Of a stretch of 64,000 nucleotides of DNA, positions 25,416-34,309 are shown piece by piece. The stretch spans positions 3,228,001 through 3,292,000 of the forward strand of contig NZ_JAUTAU010000001.1 of assembly GCF_030818775.1 (NCBI RefSeq). The letters run 5' to 3'. The notes below the pieces were generated by a model. That model worked only from the letters and a program-made list of their open reading frames with translations, did no database searches and was not told where the DNA came from. Every line of letters begins with the position of its first letter. Positions within the stretch are counted from its first letter, which is position 1. The stretch comes from Bacillus sp. SORGH_AS_0510 (GTDB taxonomy: Bacteria > Bacillota > Bacilli > Bacillales > Cytobacillaceae). A program made the position numbers and the translations under genes.

Positions 25416-26093
25416 TTAGATACAATTTTTCGGGGTAAGCGAATGAATTAAATGAGGAATTTCCGCTAAGTTTTGTATAGTAAAATCTGAATCAACATGG
25501 TCCCACTGGGTATCTTTTTTCCAAATTCCTAACATACCTATAGCTTGTGCAGCAAGGATATCGTTTTCCGGATGGTCTCCTACGTAAAAACTTTCATTCG
25601 GTAAAACTCCCAGTGAGTTTATCGCTTTAAAAAATATTTCAGCATTCGGTTTCTTAATTCCTTCCCATTCTGAAACGAGAATAACCTGAAAGTATTTTTC
25701 AATTCCTAGGGCTCTAATATTTTCCATCTGAAATTGTCCTAATCCATTGGTTATTAGCCCTAAGGAGATCGATTGATTCTGTAGTTCCTTCAACATTTCT
25801 ATTAGATTCGGGAAAGGGACACAATGTTCTTTAAAGTGCTGAACATAATCATTTAGTAATTCGTCAGGGCTTAAACCTTGAATAGTAAACTCATCGATTA
25901 ATTGTTGGTATACTTTATCCTTCCAGACATACCCTCGGCATTCTAGTTCGATAAACCTGGATATATACATATCCTTTTTAATATGTCCTAGATAATAGAT
26001 AAATCGCTCATATTGATTTAATAGGAAATTTTTAACCGACGCGTCACGATTGAGTAAAGTGCCATCAAGATCAAATAAAACAGCCTTTATCAT
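25416..26093 (-). CDS. HAD-family phosphatase
   Basis: The haloacid dehalogenase-type hydrolase shows all motifs: DLDGTLLN (nucleophile Asp) near residue 8, LITNGLGQF (motif II) near 112, KKPNAEIF (motif III Lys) near 147, and [17 protein letters not shown] (motif IV) near 170. The cap domain lies between motifs I and II, making it subfamily I. ATG 26093 overlaps the stop of the acetyltransferase gene (ATGA), a better choice than the TTG three codons upstream. Translational coupling indicates a two-gene operon. Substrate is unknown; relatives act on sugar phosphates or nucleotides. Confidence 0.9.
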   Translation of the reverse strand: MIKAVLFDLDGTLLNRDASVKNFLLNQYERFIYYLGHIKKDMYISRFIELECRGYVWKDKVYQQLIDEFTIQGLSPDELLNDYVQHFKEHCVPFPNLIEMLKELQNQSISLGLITNGLGQFQMENIRALGIEKYFQVILVSEWEGIKKPNAEIFFKAINSLGVLPNESFYVGDHPENDILAAQAIGMLGIWKKDTQWDHVDSDFTIQNLAEIPHLIHSLTPKNCI

Positions 26094-26656
26094 CTCGAAC
26101 AATCAATTTCTTTGATTATTCTTGCGGGATTCCCACCCACTACTACATTATCCGGAATATCTTTAGTTACGACAGCCCCCGAGGCAATAACAACATTATT
26201 TCCTATTGTTACTCCTGGATTAATAACCGCTCTTCCTCCGACCCATACATTATCACCTATTGAAACTGGTTTCCCGTATTCCTTTCCCGAAATTCTTTCA
26301 AAAGGATTAAGGGGATGTGTAGCAGTGTATATGTGTACTCCTGGAGCTATAAAACAATTTTCTCCAATACGGATTTCACAAACATCTAAAAATACACAAT
26401 CAAAATTGGCATAAAAATTCTCACCCACATAAATATTATAGCCATAGTCACATCGTAAAGTAGGCTCAATATAAATGTTCTCCCCTGTTGAACCAAATAG
26501 TTCTTTTAATAATTCAGTCCGTATTTCTATTTCTGTTTCTATAGTTTGATTGAATAATCGTGTCAATCTTCGGGCATTTTCTCTTCCTTGAACTAATTCT
26601 GGGTCAACTGGATTATACATTTCTCCGTTTAGCATTTTTTCTTTTTCCGTTTTCAT
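26090..26656 (-). CDS. Sugar O-acetyltransferase (maltose acetyltransferase type)
   Basis: The 188-residue protein has an N-terminal Mac domain ([17 protein letters not shown]) and a left-handed beta-helix built from hexapeptide repeats ([45 protein letters not shown]). The catalytic His lies in [10 protein letters not shown]. It transfers acetyl from acetyl-CoA to a sugar or nodulation-type acceptor; in B. subtilis Maa acetylates maltose/glucose. ATG 26656 follows GGAG. It is co-transcribed with the HAD phosphatase, with which it overlaps by 4 bases, so a sugar-phosphate substrate is plausible for both. Confidence 0.9.
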   Translation of the reverse strand: MKTEKEKMLNGEMYNPVDPELVQGRENARRLTRLFNQTIETEIEIRTELLKELFGSTGENIYIEPTLRCDYGYNIYVGENFYANFDCVFLDVCEIRIGENCFIAPGVHIYTATHPLNPFERISGKEYGKPVSIGDNVWVGGRAVINPGVTIGNNVVIASGAVVTKDIPDNVVVGGNPARIIKEIDCSR

Positions 26657-26816
26657 TCGTAAACTCCACTCTCTTTCGTCTTTTCCATTACCCCTATCAT
26701 ATCAAAAAAGTATTTAGTCATTTTATTTTTTTCTCTTATTAAAATTATTGATTTTTCAGAAAACAAAAATTACCATTAACATATAAACGTGTTGTTATGA
26801 CGGGGAGGAAAATAAT

Positions 26817-28469
26817 TTGAAATTCGATGTCATTGTGGTAGGTGCCGGGCTTGCGGGTTTAGTCGCCACAGCTGAACTGGCAGATGCGGGAAAAAAGGTA
26901 CTACTCTTAGACCAAGAGCCTGAGGCATCTCTCGGCGGGCAGGCGTGGTGGTCTTTTGGTGGATTATTTCTAGTCGATTCGCCTGAACAAAGACGAATGG
27001 GCATAAAAGATTCCCGTGAGCTAGCCTGGCAAGACTGGTTAGGCTCTGCAGGTTTTGACCGTGAAGAGGATGAGGATTATTGGGGAAAAAAGTGGGCAGA
27101 AGCCTATGTTGATTTCGCAGCAGGTGAAAAACGTGAGTGGTTAACTGGTATGGGTGTTCGTTTTTTCCCAGTTGTCGGCTGGGCTGAGCGGGGTGGCTAT
27201 ACAGCTGAAGGACACGGCAATTCCGTCCCAAGATTTCATATTGTCTGGGGAACTGGCCCGGGACTTGTTAGACCCTTCGAGGAGAGAGTCCGTATGTCTA
27301 TGGAGAAAGGGCTTGTCGATTACCGCCCGCGCTATCGAGTGAATGAGTTGATCAAAGTCAATGGGGCTATTTCCGGTGTTCGAGGAGACGTTCTTGTTCC
27401 AAGTAATGCCGCCCGAGGAGAAGCAAGTTCCCGTGAAGTCATTGGTGATTTTGAATTTCTTAGTTCAGCGGTAGTAGTTACTAGCGGTGGAATTGGCGGA
27501 AACCACGAGATGATTAAGAAAAATTGGCCTTCACGCCTTGGTGAAGTACCCAAGAATATGATCTCAGGTGTGCCTGAGCATGTAGATGGGAGAATGTTAG
27601 GCATAACGGAGAAAGCCGGGGGCCGTATTGTTAATCGCGACCGAATGTGGCATTATACTGAAGGCATTAAAAACTGGGATCCTGTGTGGCCAATGCATGG
27701 AATTCGTATCCTACCCGGTCCTTCCTCTCTCTGGCTGGATGCCAAAGGGAATCGCTTCCCTGCACCGAACTTCCCCGGATTCGATACATTAGGGACGCTT
27801 GAAGCGATAATGAAGACGGGCTATGACTATTCTTGGTTTATTCTAACTCAAAAGATAATTGAAAAAGAATTTGCATTATCCGGTTCCGAACAGAATCCAG
27901 ATTTAACAGGTAAAAGTATTAAGAAGGTGTTAGCACGTGTACTCCCAGGTCCAACTGCTCCTGTTAAGGCGTTCATGGATAAGGGAGAGGACTTTGTAAT
28001 AGCGAATACTCTTCCCGAACTAGTTGAAGGTATGAACAAGCTGGTTGGTGATAAATTACTAAATCTTGAACATATTGAAAGGCAAATTCTTGCCAGAGAC
28101 CGTGAAATTGAAAATAAATTTACGAAGGATCTCCAGATTACTGCAATGCGCGGCGCCAGGAATTATCTAGGAGATAAATTGATCAGGGTTGCTCCCCCAC
28201 ATAAGATTCTCGATCCAAAAATGGGACCTTTGATTGCAGTGAGGTTAAATATTTTAAGCCGTAAAACGCTTGGCGGTCTCCAAACAGATTTGTCTGGTCG
28301 AGTCCTGGATGCCTCTGGTAATCCAGTGCCAGGTCTGTATGCTGCAGGCGAAGTTTCTGGATTTGGAGGCGGCGGGATTCATGGCTACCGATCGTTAGAG
28401 GGAACTTTCGTCGGGGGCTGCCTGTTTACAGGAAGGCAAGCCGGCCGGGCGCTAGCAAAAGAGTTGTGA
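26817..28469 (+). CDS. FAD-binding dehydrogenase (fumarate reductase/KstD-like)
   Basis: The 550-residue flavoprotein starts with an FAD-binding GxGxxG motif in DVIVVGAGLAGLVATAEL, followed by the ribose-binding acidic residue. It ends with the second FAD motif PGLYAAGEVSGFGGGGIHGY, a layout shared with fumarate reductase, ketosteroid dehydrogenase and COG3573 proteins. No signal peptide or heme motif is present, so it is a cytoplasmic enzyme. TTG 26817 lies after GGGGAGG. Nearly the whole gene is moderately GC-richer than its neighbours. It is a single gene ending in a terminator. The substrate, probably a carbonyl-activated double bond, is not determined. Confidence 0.88.
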   Translation: MKFDVIVVGAGLAGLVATAELADAGKKVLLLDQEPEASLGGQAWWSFGGLFLVDSPEQRRMGIKDSRELAWQDWLGSAGFDREEDEDYWGKKWAEAYVDFAAGEKREWLTGMGVRFFPVVGWAERGGYTAEGHGNSVPRFHIVWGTGPGLVRPFEERVRMSMEKGLVDYRPRYRVNELIKVNGAISGVRGDVLVPSNAARGEASSREVIGDFEFLSSAVVVTSGGIGGNHEMIKKNWPSRLGEVPKNMISGVPEHVDGRMLGITEKAGGRIVNRDRMWHYTEGIKNWDPVWPMHGIRILPGPSSLWLDAKGNRFPAPNFPGFDTLGTLEAIMKTGYDYSWFILTQKIIEKEFALSGSEQNPDLTGKSIKKVLARVLPGPTAPVKAFMDKGEDFVIANTLPELVEGMNKLVGDKLLNLEHIERQILARDREIENKFTKDLQITAMRGARNYLGDKLIRVAPPHKILDPKMGPLIAVRLNILSRKTLGGLQTDLSGRVLDASGNPVPGLYAAGEVSGFGGGGIHGYRSLEGTFVGGCLFTGRQAGRALAKEL

Positions 28470-28482
28470 TAATAAACGAAAG

Positions 28483-28520
28483 AAAGCAGTGAAACCTAGT
28501 TTGGTTATCACTGCTTTTTA
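28483..28520 (+). terminator. Terminator of the FAD dehydrogenase gene
   Basis: AAAGCAGTGA pairs with TCACTGCTTT, with an inner AACC/GGTT extension, followed by T residues. Confidence 0.85.
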
Positions 28521-28559
28521 GTGGTTCTATTTGTGATGCTTAAGGATGTTCTTATCGAC

Positions 28560-28790
28560 CTACGAGACCTTTATTTCATCTTTTCTCGCTTATCGGGCTC
28601 TTAGACCGTCGCTACGAAACCTTTCTTTCTCTTTTTCTCGCTCAACGGGCTCATAGACACTCGCTACGGGACCTTTCTTTCTCTTTTTCCCGCTCAACGG
28701 GCTCATAGACACTCCCTACGAGACCTTTCTTTCTCTTTTTCTCGCTCATTGGGCTCATAGACCCTCCTTACGTGACCTTCCGATCTGCAT
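28560..28790. repeat. Tandem array 2: about four 52-bp units
   Basis: The word ACCTTT (or ACCTTC) recurs at 28567, 28619, 28671, 28723 and 28775, exactly 52 bp apart. Each unit carries a pyrimidine tract, CTCGCT, ACGGGCTCATAGAC and CGCTACG. The sequence differs from array 1, but the period is identical. It fills the gap between the convergent FAD dehydrogenase and sbcC genes. No unique spacers and no cas genes are present. Confidence 0.93.
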
Positions 28791-28850
28791 CTCACAGAAA
28801 TCGGTCGCGTAGAAAAAAACATAGCTATCTCAAATTTTTTCAAATGTCCC

Positions 28851-31800
28851 CTAGTTAACAAACACAAATTCCGTCCGACTACCCGTCTGCCCAGCAATAA
28901 CCTCAAGCCTCACATCAATACGTTCCTTGAGTTCAGGTACGTGCGAAATGATTCCAACTAAGCGACCGCTGCTCTGAATATCCATTAACGCCTCAATCGC
29001 CTGGTCTAATGACTCAGGGTCAAGCGTGCCAAAACCTTCATCAATAAACATGGTCTCAAGTGATACACCGCCAGCATAGCTTTGAACCACATCTGCAAGG
29101 CCAAGAGCCAGCGACAATGATGCCTTGAAGCTTTCTCCACCAGATAATGTTTTAACATGCCGTTCCTGTCCCGTATACTGATCGAACACAAGCAATTCCA
29201 GACCACTTTGAGCATTTCCCTTTGCCCGGTCCGTTTTTCGTAGCAACTGGAAACGCCCAGAAGTCATTTTTCTTAAGCGGACATTGGCTTCTCGCAAAAT
29301 GTCATCTAAAAAGGCAGCAAGCACATACCGTTCAAAGGTAATTCGGAAGTTATTTTGCCCCTTGGAAATTTCATAAAGATGTCCAATTAACTTATACCTT
29401 TCCTCAAGCACCTTCATCTGTTCATTCAAGCTTTCTACCTTACTAAAAATTTCTTCATTATCCCGCTTTTTAACAAATAAATCTGTTCGTTGCTGATTAA
29501 GTTTTTCTAATTCACTTGTTTTCATAGCAAGCTCAAGCTTTAAATCTTCTACATCAGGCACTTTTACATCTTGTAATAGTTCAATCAGTTCGTTCAGACG
29601 ATCTGTTACTGAACGCAACTCTTCACGGTAAGCACGAATTTGCCCTTCCAAAATACGGATTTCATCCTCCGATAGTTTCGAAGAGTGATAGACACCATAG
29701 TTTTCAAATCCTTGCTCAGACAGTTTATCCTTAAAGATTTCCCGTTCAGTATGAAGTTCCTCTTGCTTGCTGTTCAAGTGATTTTCAGCATCTTTTAATC
29801 TTGCTGATTCATTCGAAAGCTTCTCGTTAACTTCCTGTAAGCGGCGTTGTGCTTCCTCAAACTGTTTCAACAAACCATCATAGCGTTGACGTGAGAAAGA
29901 AAAAGCTTTTTCATATTCGGCTTCTGAACGAAGATTCTCCGGAATCCTTTTCATCATTCTTGTCAGATTCGTCTTCTTTTCAGTAAATTCAACCGTTATT
30001 TCGTTCACTTTTGCATTCAATTTCTGAATCGCTTGCTGCATTTGACTCTTTTCTGTTTCTCGCTTTTCAATAACTCCTTTTACTCCGTCTAACTGATTAA
30101 TCTGCTCTTTTAGATTACCCTGTACCTGTACAAGTTGGTTTTTCGCAGTTAGAGTCTCTGATTTTATTTGCGCTAATGTCTCATTTGTAAAATCTGCCCG
30201 GTGAGTACGAATTTCCATTACCATTTCTTGAACTGCTTCTCTCTGTGTTTTTTCAGTAGATTGACTTTGGTAAAAATTCGCCTCGTCCAAAGATTTTTCT
30301 TTTTCCCATTTAGCTAGTTGTTCTTTTGCATCCTTCAGATCGTCCTCTGTTGGAATATCCCCTTCGTGCTGTAACGCCGGAGACGGATGGTGTTCCGAAC
30401 CGCAGACAGGACAGGCTTCGCCCGTTTGAAGTTTTGTTGCTAAAATGACAGCCTGCCCATGCATCCATCTCTTTTCCATCTCATCAATGAGAGCTCTGGC
30501 ATCTGTAAATCTTGCAACAGTATTTTCATAACGTCCCTTCATTATCTTTAGATCTTGCTCAGACTTTTGGTGACGGGCAAGCAAGGATTCGAATTTTTCA
30601 AATCGTTCGAGATCCACTTTTAATTTTTCCAATTTGCTTTCATTTTCTAAAAATGTAAGCTTTCCTCTTTCAATCTCTTCTTTTTGTATGTTAAGAGTGT
30701 TGATGTGGTCCAGTATCTGTTCCAGATTTCGTTCGTATTGGCTAACTTTTTCTTTTGAGGACTTTAATTCCGAATCTTTTAGTGACGTCTCCTTAAGAAG
30801 AGTGGCAAATGAATAAACATCCTCTTTCATATTCTCTAATTGATGGATTTCATTAAGTGCTTCCTGCCGTTCACTCTCCCGCTCAAGCTCTCTTTGATGC
30901 TGTTGTTCATACTGGTTGGACAATTGAATAAGCTTTTCCATTTCCGTTTTGATGGAATGAACATTGTTTTGGAGCAAATCTACATCTTTCTTCAATCGGT
31001 GGCAAAGCTCCTCTTGTTTGGCTAATAGAGCTGCCTTTTGCGCCCGTTGAACCTGTTTTTCTTTCTCGGTAAATAGATCTTCTTGTGAGACAAGACTTGT
31101 TTTTTGATCCTTCAATTCTTCCTTTGTCTGTAGCTGTTTTAAAATCCTCTCTGCTTCAAAAAGCTGAGACTTCAATTTATCCTGTTCCACTATCATTTCT
31201 TTGGACTGGATATCCAATTTTACGAGCATTTCGCCTATACCCGAAATCTCTTCCTTTAACAAAGGCATAATAATGGTGTCATTTACACTGTTTGCCTCCA
31301 TATACTCCCGCAGTTCCTCATTTGTTACTGCCTGGATGCGGCGGATAGATTCATTTCGTGTCTGCACTTGATCCTCAACAGCTTTTTTTAGGTCAGTAGC
31401 TTCTACTTTTAACTTTTCTTCGACCATTTTATATAACTGCGTATGGAATAGTCGCTGGAGGATCATTTCTTTATCCTTACTATCTGATGTCAACAGCTTG
31501 CGGAATTCTCCCTGTGGAATCATGAGAATTTGCCTGAATTGATTGGCGTCAATCAGCATAATCTCTTTGATTTTCTCCTCCACATCAATAATCTTAGAAG
31601 CAAGCAGCTTCTTCTCACCGTTTTCGTCCCACATATATAGTTCAGCCTTAGCTCCAACCTGCGTGTAACCTTCCCCTTTGTCCTTTTTCTTTAACTGCTG
31701 AGGAGATCTGGTGATAGAAAACACTTTGCTGCGTAGAGAAAAATCAAGCGATACCTCTGTTAAAAATTCATCGCTGGCAAATTGACTTCGCAGCTCTGGA

Positions 31801-31988
31801 CCATTCCGGTCCTCCCCACTCGCCTTTCCATAAATGGCATAACTGATGGCATCAAATATGGTTGTTTTGCCGGCACCGGTTTTTCCAGATATAACAAACA
31901 TCGTTCGATTGCCTAAATGTGAAAAATCAATCACTTCTCTGCCTGCATAAGGACCAAATGCCTGTATGGTTAGTTTTAACGGTTTCAC
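28851..31988 (-). CDS. sbcC: Exonuclease subunit SbcC (SMC-like ATPase)
   Basis: SbcC is the ATPase of the SbcCD (Rad50-Mre11 type) nuclease that opens hairpins and processes DNA ends. The 1045-residue protein has Walker A in VISGKTGAGKTTIFDAI (residue about 35) and long coiled-coil arms. The zinc hook CPVCGSEHHP lies near the middle (about 500). The ABC signature KTLSGGESFKASLSLAL and Walker B MFIDEGFGTLDP are near the C-terminus. Length is standard. The start overlaps the sbcD stop by 4 bases (ATGA), so the two subunits are coupled. Array 2 follows its stop codon. Confidence 0.95.
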   Translation of the reverse strand: MKPLKLTIQAFGPYAGREVIDFSHLGNRTMFVISGKTGAGKTTIFDAISYAIYGKASGEDRNGPELRSQFASDEFLTEVSLDFSLRSKVFSITRSPQQLKKKDKGEGYTQVGAKAELYMWDENGEKKLLASKIIDVEEKIKEIMLIDANQFRQILMIPQGEFRKLLTSDSKDKEMILQRLFHTQLYKMVEEKLKVEATDLKKAVEDQVQTRNESIRRIQAVTNEELREYMEANSVNDTIIMPLLKEEISGIGEMLVKLDIQSKEMIVEQDKLKSQLFEAERILKQLQTKEELKDQKTSLVSQEDLFTEKEKQVQRAQKAALLAKQEELCHRLKKDVDLLQNNVHSIKTEMEKLIQLSNQYEQQHQRELERESERQEALNEIHQLENMKEDVYSFATLLKETSLKDSELKSSKEKVSQYERNLEQILDHINTLNIQKEEIERGKLTFLENESKLEKLKVDLERFEKFESLLARHQKSEQDLKIMKGRYENTVARFTDARALIDEMEKRWMHGQAVILATKLQTGEACPVCGSEHHPSPALQHEGDIPTEDDLKDAKEQLAKWEKEKSLDEANFYQSQSTEKTQREAVQEMVMEIRTHRADFTNETLAQIKSETLTAKNQLVQVQGNLKEQINQLDGVKGVIEKRETEKSQMQQAIQKLNAKVNEITVEFTEKKTNLTRMMKRIPENLRSEAEYEKAFSFSRQRYDGLLKQFEEAQRRLQEVNEKLSNESARLKDAENHLNSKQEELHTEREIFKDKLSEQGFENYGVYHSSKLSEDEIRILEGQIRAYREELRSVTDRLNELIELLQDVKVPDVEDLKLELAMKTSELEKLNQQRTDLFVKKRDNEEIFSKVESLNEQMKVLEERYKLIGHLYEISKGQNNFRITFERYVLAAFLDDILREANVRLRKMTSGRFQLLRKTDRAKGNAQSGLELLVFDQYTGQERHVKTLSGGESFKASLSLALGLADVVQSYAGGVSLETMFIDEGFGTLDPESLDQAIEALMDIQSSGRLVGIISHVPELKERIDVRLEVIAGQTGSRTEFVFVN

Positions 31989-33130
31989 TTAATTCCCTCC
32001 CCACGCAGTACCATATCAATAATTTCTGCCATAACCTCTTTTTTGTCACTCGTAAAATCAGAGGTTGTCATTTCTGAGTAAAATTGTTCAAATAACTCTA
32101 ATTCCGACTTTTTCTCACTTCGGATGGCGCTATACGACTGTTTCTTTTTCAAATCTGTAATATCAATTTTTCTTTCAAGATGAAGTACATTCGGGTACAC
32201 TTGTCGCAACTTATTAATAGGGTCAATTAGCGCCCCTTCATCAAGTAGAGTAATTTTCAAATAATCATGAATCTGTTCCTTTTCATAAAAAAGAGGATCC
32301 AGTAATTGTTCCAAATTCCCTTCAATTTCACGCATATCATGTCTTGGAGTAAGTGAACGGTATCGATGGGTGAAATGGCCCTTCTCGTCCATTTCAATGA
32401 TACTGATTGACTTCTTTTGTGTCGCTTCTGAAAAAGAATATTTTAATAGTGAGCCTGAATATTTCACCTTGCTATGGTTAATGGCATCAGGACTATGCAA
32501 ATGACCTAGTGCCGTATAGGAAAATGGTTCAAACAATTCCGCCCCGACACAACCAGAACCACCTACAGATAATACCCTCTCGGAATCAGAAGTCTGGCCT
32601 CCTAGCACAAAAGCATGTCCAACCAAAACATTCGGTTCATTTGGGTTTAACGATTCTTCCATTTTTCCAATTAGAGCTTTCATAGCATCTTGATGAGAAT
32701 GGATAGTATCATCCCCAAGCAGCTGACGGACAACGCCAGGCTCTGCATAAGGAACAAGGAAGAAGTTCACTCCATTTATGTGTACAGGCTTAAAGCTGTT
32801 TGTAAGTTTACCAGACAGATAGAATTGACTATGTTTATACCAAGAGCTCCCAAACGAAAGTCGCTCTGCACTATCATGGTTACCTGCAATAGCGACAACC
32901 GGCGTCTTTAACTCTACATTAATCTTAAAAAGGATTTCATCCAATAACTCGACTGCATCCGTTGGCGGCACAGATCGGTCATATAAATCACCTGCAATGA
33001 CAACCGCATCTGGTTTCTCATCGGCAACAATTTGAACAAATTGATCCAGTGCCTCTCGTTGATTTTCTGTCATATATACACCGTGAACTAATTTGCCCAA
33101 ATGCCAATCCGCAGTATGAATAAATTTCAT
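31985..33130 (-). CDS. sbcD: Exonuclease subunit SbcD (Mre11-like)
   Basis: SbcD is the Mn-dependent nuclease subunit of SbcCD. The five metallophosphoesterase motifs are in order: DWHLGK, GDLYDR, GNHD, GHAF and GHLH. Length is 381 residues. ATG 33130 follows GGGGTGATT and gives MKFIHTADWHLGK, the canonical N-terminus; the ATG and other starts further upstream, up to 33178, lack a ribosome site. It is the first gene of the sbcDC operon. No other DNA repair genes lie beside it; in B. subtilis sbcDC neighbours addAB. Confidence 0.95.
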   Translation of the reverse strand: MKFIHTADWHLGKLVHGVYMTENQREALDQFVQIVADEKPDAVVIAGDLYDRSVPPTDAVELLDEILFKINVELKTPVVAIAGNHDSAERLSFGSSWYKHSQFYLSGKLTNSFKPVHINGVNFFLVPYAEPGVVRQLLGDDTIHSHQDAMKALIGKMEESLNPNEPNVLVGHAFVLGGQTSDSERVLSVGGSGCVGAELFEPFSYTALGHLHSPDAINHSKVKYSGSLLKYSFSEATQKKSISIIEMDEKGHFTHRYRSLTPRHDMREIEGNLEQLLDPLFYEKEQIHDYLKITLLDEGALIDPINKLRQVYPNVLHLERKIDITDLKKKQSYSAIRSEKKSELELFEQFYSEMTTSDFTSDKKEVMAEIIDMVLRGEGIK

Positions 33131-33262
33131 CTGAATCACCCCAATTTTCATTAAAAGCACATTTACGAATAATACCATTATAGCAAAATACCATTAATAA
33201 TGAGGCTGGAAATCATTATAGAATGGGGGAAATTAAGGATGATTTGAGTGAGGGAAAACTGA

Positions 33263-33293
33263 AAAACAGCCCGAACAATGTCCGGGCTGTTGT
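33263..33293 (-). terminator. Terminator of the cold-shock gene
   Basis: AACAGCCCG pairs with CGGGCTGTT across a 9-base loop, followed by T residues on the minus strand 20 bases past the csp stop. Confidence 0.85.
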
Positions 33294-33312
33294 AATTAGT
33301 TTTTAGTTAGAT

Positions 33313-33513
33313 TTACTTCTTAGTTACGTTAGCAGCTTGTGGTCCACGAGCTCCTTCAACAACTTCGAAAGAAACTTCTTGACCTTCTTCTAAAGTTTTG
33401 AAACCTTCTGTTTGAATTGCAGAATAGTGAACGAATACATCGTTTCCGTCTTCTGCTTCAATGAATCCGAAACCTTTTTCTGAGTTAAACCATTTTACTT
33501 TACCGTTTTTCAT
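33313..33513 (-). CDS. Cold-shock protein (CspB/CspD type)
   Basis: This is a 66-residue single OB-fold RNA/DNA-binding protein. RNP1 is in [11 protein letters not shown] and RNP2 in VFVHYSAIQ, after [12 protein letters not shown]. It melts mRNA secondary structure at low temperature or in stationary phase. ATG 33513 is 10 bases after AGGAGG; codons upstream to 33573 do not fit the family. The leader is long (see the next entry), as in other csp genes. Which paralogue this is cannot be told here. Confidence 0.95.
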   Translation of the reverse strand: MKNGKVKWFNSEKGFGFIEAEDGNDVFVHYSAIQTEGFKTLEEGQEVSFEVVEGARGPQAANVTKK

Positions 33514-33931
33514 GTGAAAAAATCCTCCTAGATTGGCTAACAAAAGCCATGTGTAAAATTCACCAATTAACAACGTGATAGCTTTACTTTCATTCTCTCA
33601 TCCAAACATCGGTTAAAACTTTGAACAAGCTAGTCTTATAAATCTAATCTCGTGCAACGGCTGTTTAAAATTTATCATGATACCAGCCTAACTGTCAAGG
33701 AAGGAGAGGACGACAGAAACCTTCACAATTCTACATTTTTAGCGGGTTTTCCTAGATTTTTCATAGGAGGATGGTCCTTCATTAACATGGTCCACCGTGG
33801 GAAAGTGTCACATTTTGTAGGAAAATAATGAATAATTAGTTGCATAAAAATTTAAGCAACTTAAACTTACATTCTCTTACCCTTAAAAGCAACTATTTTC
33901 CCACTACTCAACAAAGAAAACACCGAAGTGA
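33514..33931 (-). promoter_or_regulatory. Long csp leader and promoter region
   Basis: On the minus strand a consensus -35 TTGACA (33693-33698) and TAAATT (33669-33674) are separated by 18 bases. Transcription would begin near 33660, leaving an untranslated leader of about 145 bases before the ATG. Long structured leaders control cold-shock mRNA stability and translation. Between 33700 and 33918 nothing else was recognised. Confidence 0.55.
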
Positions 33932-33947
33932 TTAATTCTTCGGTGTT
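33919..33947 (-). terminator. Terminator overlapping the ArsR stop codon
   Basis: AACACCGAAG pairs with CTTCGGTGTT; the TAA stop of the ArsR gene lies inside the loop. Confidence 0.8.
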
Positions 33948-34288
33948 ATAGCGGCTTCTTCATCCTCTTCTTTAAATTTATCCAGTATTGTTATCGTATC
34001 AACTAGATGGTTATTGAATATTTGCCTAGCAACAGCTAATAGTTCAATAATCATTGGATCCTTAAGAGTGTAAATGACTTTATTTCCTTCTTTAGTACCT
34101 ATCACAATATTTTTGGCTCGCAGGATGGTCAATTGTTGAGAAACAGCCGAACCTTCACTTCCTACAAGGGTTTGAATTTCGTTAACGCTTTTATCCCCTT
34201 CCGATAAGAGCTCTAAGATCCGGATTCTCAAAGGGTGTGCTAAAGCTTTGAAGAATTCCGCCTTAAATTGTTGCATTTCAAGATTCAA
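33932..34288 (-). CDS. ArsR-family HTH regulator without sensor cysteines
   Basis: The 118-residue winged-helix protein shows the ArsR pattern: FFKALAHPLRIRILELL, then the recognition helix in GSEGSAVSQQLTILRAKNI and the wing GNKVIYTLKD. The usual metal-binding ELCVCD segment is replaced by ELLSEGD and the protein has no cysteine at all, so it cannot be a classical arsenic/zinc/cadmium thiolate sensor. A C-terminal acidic helix extends beyond the wing. TTG 34288 lies 8 bases after AGGAG; the GTG at 34297 overlaps this site. It is 21 bp downstream of the SulP gene in one operon, and probably represses it. Confidence 0.85.
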   Translation of the reverse strand: MNLEMQQFKAEFFKALAHPLRIRILELLSEGDKSVNEIQTLVGSEGSAVSQQLTILRAKNIVIGTKEGNKVIYTLKDPMIIELLAVARQIFNNHLVDTITILDKFKEEDEEAAITPKN

Positions 34289-34309
34289 AATGGTCACTCC
34301 TAAGATTTT

